57,372 nt of DNA, taken from positions 1 to 57,372 of the forward strand of contig JAHDGL010000003.1 of assembly GCA_020627625.1 (NCBI GenBank), read 5' to 3'. The notes under the pieces are model-generated. The model saw only the letters and a program-made list of their open reading frames with translations, was not told the DNA's origin and did not search any database. Below are positions 38,842 through 49,958 of this stretch, one piece after another (positions within the stretch are counted from its first letter, which is position 1; each line of letters begins with the position of its first letter). Origin of the DNA: Alphaproteobacteria bacterium. GTDB taxonomy: Bacteria; Pseudomonadota; Alphaproteobacteria; Rickettsiales; Rickettsiaceae. The translations under genes were made by a program, and so were the position numbers.

Positions 38842-40104
38842 TTAATCTATATGGTCTTTAATAGATCTATCCTTGTAAAGATATAATGCAACTAGCCCAA
38901 GAATTGATGCAATAATTATGTAATATACACTAGAAGTTATAGTACCAGTATTTTGCACTAAAGATGCGATAATATATGGTGTTGTTCCTCCAAAAACACT
39001 AGTTGCCGTATTATAAGAAATAGATAACGCTGTGTTTCTGATTGTAGTTGGATAAAATTCAGCTTGCAGAGCCGGTTCTGGACCAATATAAGCAGCTGCA
39101 ATAACAGAAAACGATACCAAGCCCAAAGAAACCATAAAAAAATCACCCATTTCAATAATTTTTAATAAATATGGACTAGCAACTATTATGCATATTAAAT
39201 TCAAAACAAATATTTTTCTTCTACCAATTTTATCAGATAACCAGCCAGACAATAAAGTAACGAATATCATTATTATATAACAGGAATTAATCAAATAAGT
39301 AATATCTATATTTGAAAATCCTCGATTCATTTCTAAATAAGATACAAGGTATATAGCTACAAGATAAAAAATTATTGAACCAGTCATATTGATAAAAATT
39401 GATACGATCATGTCAAACCAATAATATTTAAATGTGGTTTTAAGCGGGGACTTAGATATTTCACCACGTTTTTTGGTATTTTTAAATAATGGAGTTTCTA
39501 AAGTATGTGTTTTTATATAAATTCCGGCAAAATAAATTCCTATTCCTAGAATGAATGGTATTCTCCACGCCCAAGAATCAAATTGCTCTGGTGAAAATAT
39601 AGTTTTTATAGCAAATAAAACAACTGATCCCAACAATATTCCAGCGCATATACTAGCCATAGAAACACTGCCAAACAAACCTCTTTGATTCTTATTAGTA
39701 TGTTCAATAACAAAAGATACAGAACCAGTAAGAGCACCTCCCATAGATAAACCTTGCATCATTCTAATCACTATCATGATAGTAGTAGATACAATTCCCA
39801 ATGTTTCGTAAGTTGGTAAAAAACCAATGGCAGCAGTAGGAATTGCCATACACATAACAGAAGTGCTTAAAGCCACCTTGCGACCAAATTTATCACCGAT
39901 GACACCAAAAAATATACCGCCTAGTGGACGCATTAAATAACCAACTGCAAATACCAGGAACACTTGTAACAAAGCGACACTAGGGTCAGTTTCTGGGAAG
40001 AATTTTTCTCCTAGTATGGGTGCTAAATGACCAAATAGAACATAATCATACCACTCGAAAGTATTAGCTACTCCGCTACTTATTATTAATTTACGTTTAT
40101 TCAT
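38842..40104 (-). CDS. MFS transporter (ProP/metabolite:H+ symporter type)
   Basis: NTFEWYDYVLFG, GVIGDKFGRKVAL, 12-TM pattern. Confidence 0.9.
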   Translation of the reverse strand: MNKRKLIISSGVANTFEWYDYVLFGHLAPILGEKFFPETDPSVALLQVFLVFAVGYLMRPLGGIFFGVIGDKFGRKVALSTSVMCMAIPTAAIGFLPTYETLGIVSTTIMIVIRMMQGLSMGGALTGSVSFVIEHTNKNQRGLFGSVSMASICAGILLGSVVLFAIKTIFSPEQFDSWAWRIPFILGIGIYFAGIYIKTHTLETPLFKNTKKRGEISKSPLKTTFKYYWFDMIVSIFINMTGSIIFYLVAIYLVSYLEMNRGFSNIDITYLINSCYIIMIFVTLLSGWLSDKIGRRKIFVLNLICIIVASPYLLKIIEMGDFFMVSLGLVSFSVIAAAYIGPEPALQAEFYPTTIRNTALSISYNTATSVFGGTTPYIIASLVQNTGTITSSVYYIIIASILGLVALYLYKDRSIKDHID

Positions 40105-40307
40105 ATGGATATCCTTTTTACATTCTTAATGATTTTTTATTTTAAATTGTAGCGTTTAACTAATTATTAGTAAAAACAAGAATGAAAAACTTGCACGACA
40201 ACCTAAATTCACGTTCATAATAATCTTATAAGATTTTTAGTTAAAAATAAACTTATTTTACTATAATTTTAACAAAACAAATATCGAAAACAAAATAATG
40301 GTCTTAA

Positions 40308-40340
40308 AACGTGAATTAAGAATAAGAAATTTAGTAGATT
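40308..40340. repeat. Family C repeat end
   Basis: aacgtgaattaagaataagaaatttagtagatt. Confidence 0.65.
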
Positions 40341-40401
40341 ATTGAAATATATTGCTATTTATTTTTATTACTACTCAACCGGTATCACTATATTTTATTT
40401 G

Positions 40402-41271
40402 CTACAAATTTAACTCTTTCTTTTCTGAGTATATGATAAATAATGTTGATGGTATTATAATTAACGCGCCTAATAAAGTTGCTTCTGTTGGGATTTCGTC
40501 AAAAATTATATAAGCAATAATAGCTGATATTATCAACTCAAAATATCTATAAGGAGCAAGTGCTGTTACATCAACTATCGCAAAAGCCTTTAGCAAGAAA
40601 AATAAAATTAAATTTGTACTAGCACCAAGAACAAATAATAAAATTAATTCTTCAATTGTAGGAATTACCCAATATTTTATTGCAAAAGGCAATGCAAACA
40701 AGGCTGTTATAATAGCTGAATAAAATAGCATACTAATCATTGATTCCTGAATAACATATTTTTTATTAATAACGTCTAATACAGCAAAAGCTATGGCAGA
40801 TATTACAAAAATTAACACCTCTAAGTTAAAATCTTCTAAGCTTGGGGTTAAATTTATTACCAACCCAACAAAGGCAACAAATGTAACAACCCACCTTTGC
40901 CAAATAACCATCTCATTTAAAAAAAATACTCCAAAGATCAATACAAAAATAGGTATAGTAAAACTAACTACCGTTGCTGTAGTAACAGGAACAAGAGTTA
41001 ATCCGTAACTCCAACCTGCCATTCCTAAAAACAATAATCCACCTCGTAACATGTGCACCACGGGCCTACCTGTTCTTAAGGTTGATACGCCATTATACAT
41101 TATAAATGGTATTAGAGTAATGGTACCAAACATAAAGCGAAGAAAAGTTATTTCATAGCTGTGCAAATGAGTGCCAGCATATTTAGTAATTACATCATTA
41201 ATCGAGCTACTAATTAAGCTTAAAATAAACCAGAAAATCCCTATAAAATAAATATCCAATTTGCTGTTCAT
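40402..41271 (-). CDS. EamA/DMT-family transporter
   Basis: Two EamA repeats, ten hydrophobic segments. Confidence 0.85.
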   Translation of the reverse strand: MNSKLDIYFIGIFWFILSLISSSINDVITKYAGTHLHSYEITFLRFMFGTITLIPFIMYNGVSTLRTGRPVVHMLRGGLLFLGMAGWSYGLTLVPVTTATVVSFTIPIFVLIFGVFFLNEMVIWQRWVVTFVAFVGLVINLTPSLEDFNLEVLIFVISAIAFAVLDVINKKYVIQESMISMLFYSAIITALFALPFAIKYWVIPTIEELILLFVLGASTNLILFFLLKAFAIVDVTALAPYRYFELIISAIIAYIIFDEIPTEATLLGALIIIPSTLFIIYSEKKELNL

Positions 41272-41395
41272 AATTTACTCTATGTTAGATAAAAATATAA
41301 TTTAGGTTAAAAAATTTACGTTAACATATAACGAAAACCAAAAATAAGAAAGATATTTCTTAAAACTGGCAAAACAACAATGAGATGATTTGAAG

Positions 41396-41486
41396 AAATT
41401 TATCCTTAATTCACGTTATAAGATAGGTGAGCACGGACAAATTCTGCAAAATGCTAATATATTAATTTAAAATGGGAATTAGTATG
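41396..41486. repeat. Chimeric repeat: family C end joined to family B right half
   Basis: gaagaaatttatccttaattcacgtt directly followed by ataagataggtgagcacggacaaattctgcaaaatgctaatatattaatttaaaatgggaatt. Confidence 0.65.
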
Positions 41487-41519
41487 ATATGTTTTACAAA
41501 ATTAGTTCGGGTTATATTA

Positions 41520-41553
41520 ATAAAAAAGAAGGAGCGCAAGCCCCTTCTTTTTT
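41520..41553. terminator. Rho-independent terminator-like hairpin downstream of virB2
   Basis: AAAAGAAGG-agcgcaagcc-CCTTCTTTT stem with a T-run on either strand. Confidence 0.8.
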
Positions 41554-41598
41554 ATTTGAGTTAAGGAAATTATGTTTGATATTTTTTTGATTCAAGAT

Positions 41599-41961
41599 TT
41601 ATGCACCAGTATCACAATTTGCATTATCGGCGTCGCCACTTAAAAAAGCAACTAATTTAGGTGCTCCAAAAATAATACCCACACCAGCAGCAGTTGCAGC
41701 AGCGATTCCCCAGTTTAATTTACCAAGAAAAAGGCCCACACCCACCGAGAAAATGGCTATTGTTGCAATACCTCTTGCTATACCGCCAGATAAATTCTCT
41801 ACTAAGCGACATAAAGTTTGACCTATAATATCATCGCTATTAGCATCTGCAGCAAAAGCAGCATCAGAAGAAGATATAATTACAATAATTGCTGCAAAAA
41901 CTAAAAATAAACGCCATGCTAAATCGGCATTCAATTCAATGTAAAATTTGGGAAAATTCAT
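41599..41961 (-). CDS. virB2: Type IV secretion pilin-like VirB2 (rvh-like)
   Basis: Signal sequence then IIGQTLCRLVENLSGGIARGIATIAIFSVGVGLFLGKLNWGIAAATAAGVGIIFGAPKLV, two TMs. Confidence 0.88.
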   Translation of the reverse strand: MNFPKFYIELNADLAWRLFLVFAAIIVIISSSDAAFAADANSDDIIGQTLCRLVENLSGGIARGIATIAIFSVGVGLFLGKLNWGIAAATAAGVGIIFGAPKLVAFLSGDADNANCDTGA

Positions 41962-42150
41962 AATGTAATAACCTCTATCCAATTTGATTAAAAATTAAAC
42001 CATAGTTTATGTTTGCAGAAAGTAACTATCTGGTCAAGGCGTTTACTTTTAAATTAAAATAAATGTAATAATTTAATAAGCAACTGTGTGTTTTTTATGT
42101 TTTATAGTAATTTTAGCAATTGAGGTTGAATAGTTGTTGTGAGGTTTTAC

Positions 42151-42175
42151 AACGCGAATTAAGGATAAGAAGATT
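42151..42175. repeat. Family C repeat end
   Basis: aacgcgaattaaggataagaagatt. Confidence 0.6.
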
Positions 42176-42219
42176 TGCTTATTCAGAATTTTTAAGCTAT
42201 TTTGACATGGAGGCTAATT

Positions 42220-43542
42220 CTAGCGCACCATTCTGCTAACAGGTTTTTTATTAGATATAGAGCGTTGTGAAAGAATTTTGCTTACAAAATCAGATTTTAC
42301 TTTAGCAGGTTCTTTTGATAAATTAGTTCGAGTTGCGTATCTAGTTATTTGATCTAGATCTCCATGAATAATTTTCTTTTTCGCTCGATCTATTACTTTT
42401 ATAAATTTATTCAAATCATTTTTATTAGGGTAGCTTTCTCGGATAATATTTCGAATTTTATTTACAGATTTTTCCATAATTTCTGTGCTTTGCTGCGTAG
42501 AAATTATTTTATCAAATATTTCTTTGTCAGGATTTAGGGTGTTTTGTACTTTATCCTTGGCTTGAGTGATAGATTTGTCCAGAGCCTTAGTAACCTTTCT
42601 TAAAACATCGTCCGATATTTTTAATTTTCTTAATTCTGTTATAATATCACTTTTTATATCTGAAAAATTTTCATTTATTTGCTTTTCATTCTCGGGCAAA
42701 TTTTTATCTACGTATTGACAAAGCTCTTGTAATAATAATTTTGTGTTTTTGTTATGATCTACTTCTTCTGTTACACTTGTCAAATCTTTTAAAGATAATT
42801 TAATTTTACCTATACTATCAGGAGAGACTTGTATTTTCTCAGCTAGTTTTAATAATTTAGTTGAATATTGTTTTATATTAATGACTAGCTTGTTTTCGGT
42901 AATTTTCTTTAAAACAACGTTTAATTTGCCCAGTTCTTTTTTGAAATCAACATTTTTTAGAAGTTCACCGACATGCTCCAACACTCCTGAAAAATATACC
43001 AATAAACCGATTGCTGGAGAATAAGCTATTAGGATACTATTAATAGCGTAAATAGAGGCATCTATAATGTTTTTTGATAAATCGGGGTGATTTTTATTAA
43101 TTGCTTTTTGAAATGCAGATATGGAATCAATTGTATTAATTGTCGATTGTAACAGGAAGTGCGTATTAGACATATATTTATTGCTTATATACCGTTCCAA
43201 TGTTTTGTTTACAGCAGACAAAATTGTTTGCTTGTACATACGTTGAATAGAAGAGTGTTTTTGGTTTGTTAAAGTTAATTTATCTAATTGATTTTGGATT
43301 ATTTTATCAAAATTACTAGATGCATTAGTCAATCCTTGGTTTAAATTTTTTGCCATTATTTGGGCTTGTTTTTCTATTAAACTTAATTTATGGAGTCTAT
43401 CTAGTTTTTCTGGTGAGAGAGTGAAGATATTTTGTTTTAAGTGATTAGATAATTGTGGAGTATCTTTGGTAATTGAATTAATTTTTTCGATTTGACTAAG
43501 CATGCTTGGGTTTTTATATAATAATGACATGATTTTCTCCAT
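42220..43542 (-). CDS. Hypothetical helical/coiled-coil protein (440 aa), possible secreted effector
   Basis: Lys/Glu-rich helical composition, central hydrophobic segment, basic C-terminus RSISNKKPVSRMVR; no known domain. Confidence 0.6.
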   Translation of the reverse strand: MEKIMSLLYKNPSMLSQIEKINSITKDTPQLSNHLKQNIFTLSPEKLDRLHKLSLIEKQAQIMAKNLNQGLTNASSNFDKIIQNQLDKLTLTNQKHSSIQRMYKQTILSAVNKTLERYISNKYMSNTHFLLQSTINTIDSISAFQKAINKNHPDLSKNIIDASIYAINSILIAYSPAIGLLVYFSGVLEHVGELLKNVDFKKELGKLNVVLKKITENKLVINIKQYSTKLLKLAEKIQVSPDSIGKIKLSLKDLTSVTEEVDHNKNTKLLLQELCQYVDKNLPENEKQINENFSDIKSDIITELRKLKISDDVLRKVTKALDKSITQAKDKVQNTLNPDKEIFDKIISTQQSTEIMEKSVNKIRNIIRESYPNKNDLNKFIKVIDRAKKKIIHGDLDQITRYATRTNLSKEPAKVKSDFVSKILSQRSISNKKPVSRMVR

Positions 43543-43803
43543 TTTTTACATTATTATTAAAATGATCTTAACTAGTAAATGCTAATTCGAAATACCAGCT
43601 CAATCAAACTTATCCTTGCTAAAAAGCATTTATTTTGTTAGTTTACGTGTCGACATTAACACAGTATGTCTAAAACATAATAGTCGTTATAGTTGTATAT
43701 ATGTATTATTTAATTTTATCTGTGTAAAATTATAAAAAGTCATTCTTTTTAAACAAAAATAAATATTCTTAAAATCAAACTACAGATAACAAGGTGATAT
43801 AAA

Positions 43804-45165
43804 ATGAACATGAAAAAAATATTTTTAATATTAATAACATCAATTTATGCAAGTAATACTTTTGCTGTTACTATAGAACAGGCTTTAATCAGTGGATATA
43901 ATCATAATGAAGAGTTGCAGAATATAAGAGAGGATTTTTTAATTGATATTGAAGCTTTTCCTAGAGCTTTATCTGGATTCATGCCAAGAGTACACGCTGG
44001 AGTAAATTTTAGTGAATCAAAAACTAAAACTAATAGTAATTTAATCTCACCTAGCAATACGAATAAAAATAAATACAAAACTTATTCTATAATTTTAGAA
44101 CAACCAATTTTCAATGGATTTTCATCAATAGCAGATCTTAATGCTGCTCGTTCTAATTTTCAGGTTGCAACTAATGATTATTATGCAAAAGAACAAAATA
44201 TCTTTTTAAAAGAGATTGATACTTATTTAAATTGTTTTGAGGCACAAGAGAAATACAAAATTTCTAAAATTAGCGTAGAGTCGAATAGAACTCAACTTAA
44301 AGCAATGCAAGAAAAATTTAAGCTAGGAGAGGCTACAGAAACTGAAATTGCTACTGCAAAAGAAGGGCTAGCTACTGCAGAGGCGAATCAAGCTATATCT
44401 TATGCAAATTATGAAGCTACTAAAGCAAATTTTTATCAAATATTCGGTATAGAAGTAGATTCGATTTCAATGCCAGAAATACCTCTTGACCTTCCTAACG
44501 ATTTAGAAGAACTAATAAAAAAGGCACTAAAGTTCAACCCAAATATTAAAGCTGCTAAATATAGATCTAAGTCATTTAAGGCAAGTGAATTTGCTTCAAA
44601 AGGTAGATTATTGCCAAGAGCAAGTTTTAAATTCCAAAGTGACCGCACGTATTTTTCTCCACAAGATATTGCATCAAAACATATAAACAATCAAAATAAT
44701 AGTGCAATTTTTTCTGTTAATGTACCAATTTTGGAAAAAGGTGGCATTGAACATTCTGATGTTAGAATTGCTAAGCATAAAAATCGAAAAGCCATGATTG
44801 CTTTAGATAATGTCATTAAACAAATAAATTCTAACTGTAAAAGTAAATGGTCAGAGCTAAAAGCTGCAAAATCAAGAATTACAGCTACAAACCAGGCGGT
44901 AAAAGCTGCAAAAATTGCATATGATGGAATCACACAAGAAGAAATGCTAGGATCTAAAACTATAATAGATATATTACTAACAGAGGAACGTTTAAATAAA
45001 GCTAGAGCTAGTAGTATTGAAGCAAAAAAAGCTTTGCATTTGGTAACATATCAAATTAAGGCTCTAATGGGGCAGCTTACTGCAAAAGAAATGAATCTTA
45101 AAGTGGATTATTTTAATCCAGAGAGTAAAATAAAGAAAAATAAAATGAAAGTTATAGGATTCTAG
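43804..45165 (+). CDS. tolC: TolC-family outer membrane efflux protein
   Basis: Signal peptide, LEQPIFNGFSSIADLNAARSNF and repeated helical OEP domain. Confidence 0.92.
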   Translation: MNMKKIFLILITSIYASNTFAVTIEQALISGYNHNEELQNIREDFLIDIEAFPRALSGFMPRVHAGVNFSESKTKTNSNLISPSNTNKNKYKTYSIILEQPIFNGFSSIADLNAARSNFQVATNDYYAKEQNIFLKEIDTYLNCFEAQEKYKISKISVESNRTQLKAMQEKFKLGEATETEIATAKEGLATAEANQAISYANYEATKANFYQIFGIEVDSISMPEIPLDLPNDLEELIKKALKFNPNIKAAKYRSKSFKASEFASKGRLLPRASFKFQSDRTYFSPQDIASKHINNQNNSAIFSVNVPILEKGGIEHSDVRIAKHKNRKAMIALDNVIKQINSNCKSKWSELKAAKSRITATNQAVKAAKIAYDGITQEEMLGSKTIIDILLTEERLNKARASSIEAKKALHLVTYQIKALMGQLTAKEMNLKVDYFNPESKIKKNKMKVIGF

Positions 45166-45167
45166 TT

Positions 45168-45599
45168 GTGAAAGAAAGTGATGAGAAGCTTGATGATATA
45201 CTAAAATCAATAAAAAATATTATCGATGATCGCAATTATACAACAACACCAGAAAATAATTCTGATGAACTACCACATGAAGATAATATATTAGAGTTAA
45301 CGGAGTTATTACCTAATAATAGTAATAGCTCTATCGAAGTTGAAGAAGAAGGTTTTAAGATTAAGAACCAAAATGACTTTTCTATTTCTTTAGAAACTGA
45401 GAATAAAACTAAATCAGCAATTAACAAATTGATCGATTATTTGAATAAAACAAATTTTCAAGAAAAAGAAGAACCTCTCAACTTAATAATTGATAGTTTA
45501 ATTAGGCCACTTGTAAAAGAATGGCTAAATAATAACTTGCCACAAATCGTTGAACAAATAGTCAATGAAGAAATTCGTAAAATAATTTTAAAACGGTAG
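45168..45599 (+). CDS. DUF2497/PopZ-family pole-organising-like protein (GTG start)
   Basis: N-terminal LDDILKSIKNIIDD and C-terminal LIRPLVKEWLNNNLPQIVEQIVNEEIRKI. Confidence 0.85.
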   Translation: MKESDEKLDDILKSIKNIIDDRNYTTTPENNSDELPHEDNILELTELLPNNSNSSIEVEEEGFKIKNQNDFSISLETENKTKSAINKLIDYLNKTNFQEKEEPLNLIIDSLIRPLVKEWLNNNLPQIVEQIVNEEIRKIILKR

Positions 45600-45619
45600 A
45601 TAATTTATAAGAGAGCAAA

Positions 45620-47191
45620 ATGGGAAGGAACGCGTTAATTTTTACCTTTATATTAGTGTTGAGTTGTTGTTTTGCTAATGCAGAATATAATACCAACCAA
45701 TTACCAGTTCTGCCAAATATAAAAGAGCAAAATCAACATAATTCACTTAAAACATTAAGTTTTTTTCAACGAGTTAAAAACTTTCTAGGATTTGGTGATC
45801 AAGATAATGATTCTGTTGTATCAATTATAGAAGAGGACGATGATTATCTCGTTGTTACGGAAGATAATAATGATGTTGCAAAAGAATACTCTATTACATC
45901 AGATATTAATGATGATTTTAATCTATCAACAACAAACCCAGATAATCCTGATACAGTTTCAAATAATATCAAAGAGGTTGATAATAATGAACTATTAAGT
46001 AAGGATAAGAGCCCTAACAGTAATAATGATGATACTGATTTTAGTGCAAATATGGCAAGATTTAACGATCTTGATGAAGAAGATATATTAAAATTACCAC
46101 CCGGCTTTGACGAAACAGAAAATAATTTTGATGATCTAAAGAATTCTTTTGAAGAATTAAAAGGTACAAGTGAACTGGAGGATTTACCCACTATTGAGCA
46201 AAATGTTACTTTAAAGAAAAAAATAGATTTAGATGAAACAATCTCGTCTAAAGAGCAGGTTGAATTTTATGAAAAGATTTCACCTAAAGACTTGATTTTA
46301 CTTGAAGAAAAGATAGCATCTAATAAAGAAGTAGTTTCTAAAGGAGATATAGAGTCAAAAGAAGATATTACATTCCAAAAAAAAATAACAGAACTTAAGT
46401 TAGGCGATGATACTGATCTATCAGGTGAACTTGTGATGCCATCAGATCTTACAAAAGATAGTAAAGATAATATACCTAATTATATTGATATAGCAGATAG
46501 TAATTTAGGTTCAGAAAATTTATTGAATAAATATAAAGATGAATTGCAATCTAAGAAATTAGGTACACAGAAAATAGAAAAAATAAAACCAGAACAAATT
46601 TCTTCTGACAATAAAAAAATGGAAGAATTTACAGAAGTGACCGCAGCAGATTTAAATGAATCTCAATTGAATTTTGCTAACAATGAAGCGCAGGTGTTGA
46701 TGCTACCTAATGATGATGTAGTTTTAGGGGATCTAACACAAGTTGCAAAAAATAATTTAATAGATTTTAAATCATATGCAAAAATATTTTGGACGCAATA
46801 TAATAAAATTAAGAATGAATCTGAGCGCTATGTTATTGACAAATTTATTAATGATTATAATGAAAATTTCTATAAAGAGGATGATTTATACGATGAAGAT
46901 GACCTTGCAATAAAGTTAGGCGAGGCGCTTCAGTCTATAAATAATAATAATATAAATGATTTGATTATTATTTTAAATAATTACCCAATATTACAGCTGG
47001 AAACAAAAGAAAAAAATACATTGCTTCATCACGCAGTGTTGAATGGTAATTATTACGCAACAAAACTACTTGTTTTAAAGGGAATAAATGTTTTTGCTAC
47101 TAATAATAACAATCAAACAGCTCTTGATATTGCTAACAACATTGGTGATAAACAAATTATATTCTTATTGAAATCCGCAGGCCTTAAATAG
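45620..47191 (+). CDS. Secreted acidic protein with C-terminal ankyrin repeats
   Basis: Signal peptide; NTLLHHAVLNGNYYATKLLVLKGINVFATNNNNQTALDIANNIGDKQIIFLLKSAG. Confidence 0.82.
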   Translation: MGRNALIFTFILVLSCCFANAEYNTNQLPVLPNIKEQNQHNSLKTLSFFQRVKNFLGFGDQDNDSVVSIIEEDDDYLVVTEDNNDVAKEYSITSDINDDFNLSTTNPDNPDTVSNNIKEVDNNELLSKDKSPNSNNDDTDFSANMARFNDLDEEDILKLPPGFDETENNFDDLKNSFEELKGTSELEDLPTIEQNVTLKKKIDLDETISSKEQVEFYEKISPKDLILLEEKIASNKEVVSKGDIESKEDITFQKKITELKLGDDTDLSGELVMPSDLTKDSKDNIPNYIDIADSNLGSENLLNKYKDELQSKKLGTQKIEKIKPEQISSDNKKMEEFTEVTAADLNESQLNFANNEAQVLMLPNDDVVLGDLTQVAKNNLIDFKSYAKIFWTQYNKIKNESERYVIDKFINDYNENFYKEDDLYDEDDLAIKLGEALQSINNNNINDLIIILNNYPILQLETKEKNTLLHHAVLNGNYYATKLLVLKGINVFATNNNNQTALDIANNIGDKQIIFLLKSAGLK

Positions 47192-47286
47192 ATGTTTAAA
47201 CATAAGGATATACAGAGAGTTTTACTATATAGTAAATATTAGAGTTTGTACGGCACTGTCCAAAAGATTGTATAAATTATGATTTA

Positions 47287-47578
47287 ATACCAATTCTTGT
47301 TTTGAATTTAGATGTTTGCATCTCAAGGCGAGGCTGCGCAGCGTATATAGATAGGTGAGCGCAGACGAATCGGCGCAAAATGCCATAGCAAATATGCATT
47401 GAACTATACATATTTTCTAATTTATCTACTATAGTAATTTATATCTCACCTTTTTCGTCTTTAATGGGTTAGCATTTAAAACAAAAAAGGTAAAATCTAA
47501 ATTCCAAAATATTTTTTAAAAAATGTGCATAGTTCAACGCATGTTTACTATATATAATTTAAAAATGGAAATTGGTAT
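47287..47578. repeat. Family B repeat interrupted by a family A element
   Basis: accaattcttgttttgaattta..cggcgcaaaatgc, then the 47385-47552 insert, then tataatttaaaaatggaaattggta. Confidence 0.8.
47385..47552. repeat. Family A MITE-like element (168 bp) nested in family B
   Basis: Left atagcaaatatgcattgaactatacat is inverted as atgtgcatagttcaacgcatgtttactat. Confidence 0.85.
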
Positions 47579-47609
47579 AACATAGTTTCTCAAATATTCC
47601 CGAACACTC

Positions 47610-47855
47610 TTATTGACTCTTTAAATTTCCTTCTTTTTCTAAAGCATACAAATCATCACAACCGCCAATATGTTTATCATCGATAAAAATTTGCGGCACA
47701 GTACGCATACCCCCAGCTTTCTTAATCATTTCGTTGCGCACTTCTTCGTCGCTCGCGTCAATTTCTTGATAGTCTAAATTTTTACGTTGTAATAACTGTT
47801 TAGCACGTACACAATAAGGACAAACAGTAGTTGTATAGATTATAATTTTTTTCAT
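47610..47855 (-). CDS. grxC: Glutaredoxin 3
   Basis: TTVCPYCVRAKQLL, TVPQIFIDDKHIGGCDDL. Confidence 0.95.
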   Translation of the reverse strand: MKKIIIYTTTVCPYCVRAKQLLQRKNLDYQEIDASDEEVRNEMIKKAGGMRTVPQIFIDDKHIGGCDDLYALEKEGNLKSQ

Positions 47856-47915
47856 TTGGTTATCTCATGTTTAGAAACTATATTGTATACAAATATCTAA
47901 ATTACTATAAATTAT

Positions 47916-49913
47916 ATGTCAACAAATCATTTTAAATTACAATCAGATTATCAACCAACTGGAGATCAACCTCAGGCTATCAATAAATTATTGGATGGTA
48001 TAAATTCGGGTAATCAATCGCAGATGCTACTTGGAATTACTGGCTCAGGTAAAACATTCACTATGGCTAATGTAATCCAAAAAACTGGACGCCCAGCATT
48101 AATTATGGCTCATAATAAAACATTAGCAGCGCAATTATATTCCGAAATGAAAGCTTTGTTTCCAGAAAATGCTGTAGAATATTTTGTATCTTATTATGAT
48201 TATTATCAGCCAGAAGCATATATACCAAGAACCGACACTTATATTGAAAAAGACTCATCTATTAATGAACAAATTGACTTATTAAGACATTCAGCAACAC
48301 GTTCATTAATGGAACGTAGAGACGTAATAGTTGTTTCTTCTGTATCTTGTATATACGGACTTGGATCACCAGAACTATATTCTCAAATGACTTTAGAAGT
48401 AGAATCAGGCCAGAATTACAAAAGACAGGATTTTTTAAATAAGCTAGTGGAATTGCAATATAATCGTAATGATATTTCTTTTGAGCGTGGAACTTTCCGG
48501 GTTGTTGGTGAAAACATAGATATTTTTCCATCTCATTATGCAACTAGAGCTTGGAGTTTATCTTTTTTTGGAGATGAACTAGAATATATTAATGAATTTG
48601 ATCCATTAACTGGGCAAAAATACCGTACTTTAAAAAAAGCTGTAATATATGCTAATTCGCATTTTGTAACTCCAGAACATGTTATCAAAGATGCTATAAA
48701 TAATATAAGTCAAGAATTAGAAGAAAGGCTAATTATACTTAAAAATCTAGATAAGCAGCTAGAGTCACATCGACTAAATCAAAGAACCCAATATGACATT
48801 GAGATGCTACAAGCAACTGGAACTTGTAAAGGTATTGAGAATTATTCCAGATTTTTAACAGGGCGTGCACCTGGAATGCCACCTCCTACTTTATTTGAAT
48901 ATTTGCCTAAAGATGCTCTTTTATTTATTGATGAATCGCATGTTATGGTACCTCAATTACGAGCAATGTATAATGGTGATAGAGCCCGTAAAACTTCACT
49001 AGTTGAGCATGGTTTTAGATTACCCTCGGCTTTAGATAACAGACCTTTGAAATTTGAAGAATGGATGGAGTATAGACCTCAAACTATTTTTGTTTCAGCA
49101 ACGCCAGGACCCTTTGAATTAAAAGAAACAGATGGCGAAGTTATAGAATTAATTATAAGACCAACGGGTCTTTTAGACCCAGAATGTATAGTCCGTCCAG
49201 CTACAAATCAAGTAGAGGATCTAATTGACGAGATACAACAAGCAGTAACCAAGGGATTCCGAGTTCTTGTCACTACTTTAACTAAGAAAATGTCTGAAGA
49301 TTTGAGCAATTACTTGCAAGAACTTGGTCATCAGGTAGCCTATTTACATTCAACTATTCAAACTTTAGAGCGTATTGAAATTATAAAAAACCTACGTTCC
49401 GGAGAAATTGATATTATTGTAGGAGTAAATTTATTGCGTGAGGGCTTAGATATTCCTGAATGTGGATTAGTAGCTATTCTGGATGCCGATAAAGAAGGTT
49501 TTTTACGTTCCGAGACTTCTCTAATTCAAACTATTGGTAGAGCAGCAAGAAACAGACAGGGAAGAGTAGTGCTATACGCTGATAAAATGACTAACTCTTT
49601 ACAAAAAGCTTTATCTGAAACTAATAGGCGCAGAACAATTCAAGACGAACATAATAAAAAACACGGTATTTCCCCTAAAACAATTAATAGTAAAATCCAT
49701 ACTCTACTTGAATTACAAAAAATAGAACAAACTATTAGCGATGATAATAAACAAGAGATAAAAGAAATTTTATCTAATAATACAAAACTACAAAAGCATA
49801 TTGATAAATTGCGTAAAGAGATGCGCGCAGCTGCACAAAATTTAGATTTTGAAGAAGCAGCAAAAAAGCGAGACCAAATTAGCGCCTTAGAAGCAGCTTC
49901 CTTAAATTTGTAA
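47916..49913 (+). CDS. uvrB: Excinuclease ABC subunit B
   Basis: [27 protein letters not shown]-terminal UVR motif [13 protein letters not shown]. Confidence 0.98.
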   Translation: MSTNHFKLQSDYQPTGDQPQAINKLLDGINSGNQSQMLLGITGSGKTFTMANVIQKTGRPALIMAHNKTLAAQLYSEMKALFPENAVEYFVSYYDYYQPEAYIPRTDTYIEKDSSINEQIDLLRHSATRSLMERRDVIVVSSVSCIYGLGSPELYSQMTLEVESGQNYKRQDFLNKLVELQYNRNDISFERGTFRVVGENIDIFPSHYATRAWSLSFFGDELEYINEFDPLTGQKYRTLKKAVIYANSHFVTPEHVIKDAINNISQELEERLIILKNLDKQLESHRLNQRTQYDIEMLQATGTCKGIENYSRFLTGRAPGMPPPTLFEYLPKDALLFIDESHVMVPQLRAMYNGDRARKTSLVEHGFRLPSALDNRPLKFEEWMEYRPQTIFVSATPGPFELKETDGEVIELIIRPTGLLDPECIVRPATNQVEDLIDEIQQAVTKGFRVLVTTLTKKMSEDLSNYLQELGHQVAYLHSTIQTLERIEIIKNLRSGEIDIIVGVNLLREGLDIPECGLVAILDADKEGFLRSETSLIQTIGRAARNRQGRVVLYADKMTNSLQKALSETNRRRTIQDEHNKKHGISPKTINSKIHTLLELQKIEQTISDDNKQEIKEILSNNTKLQKHIDKLRKEMRAAAQNLDFEEAAKKRDQISALEAASLNL

Positions 49914-49958
49914 ACTTCAACTTAATTGAAAAGTTTAATTTACTCTATAATCCTAATT

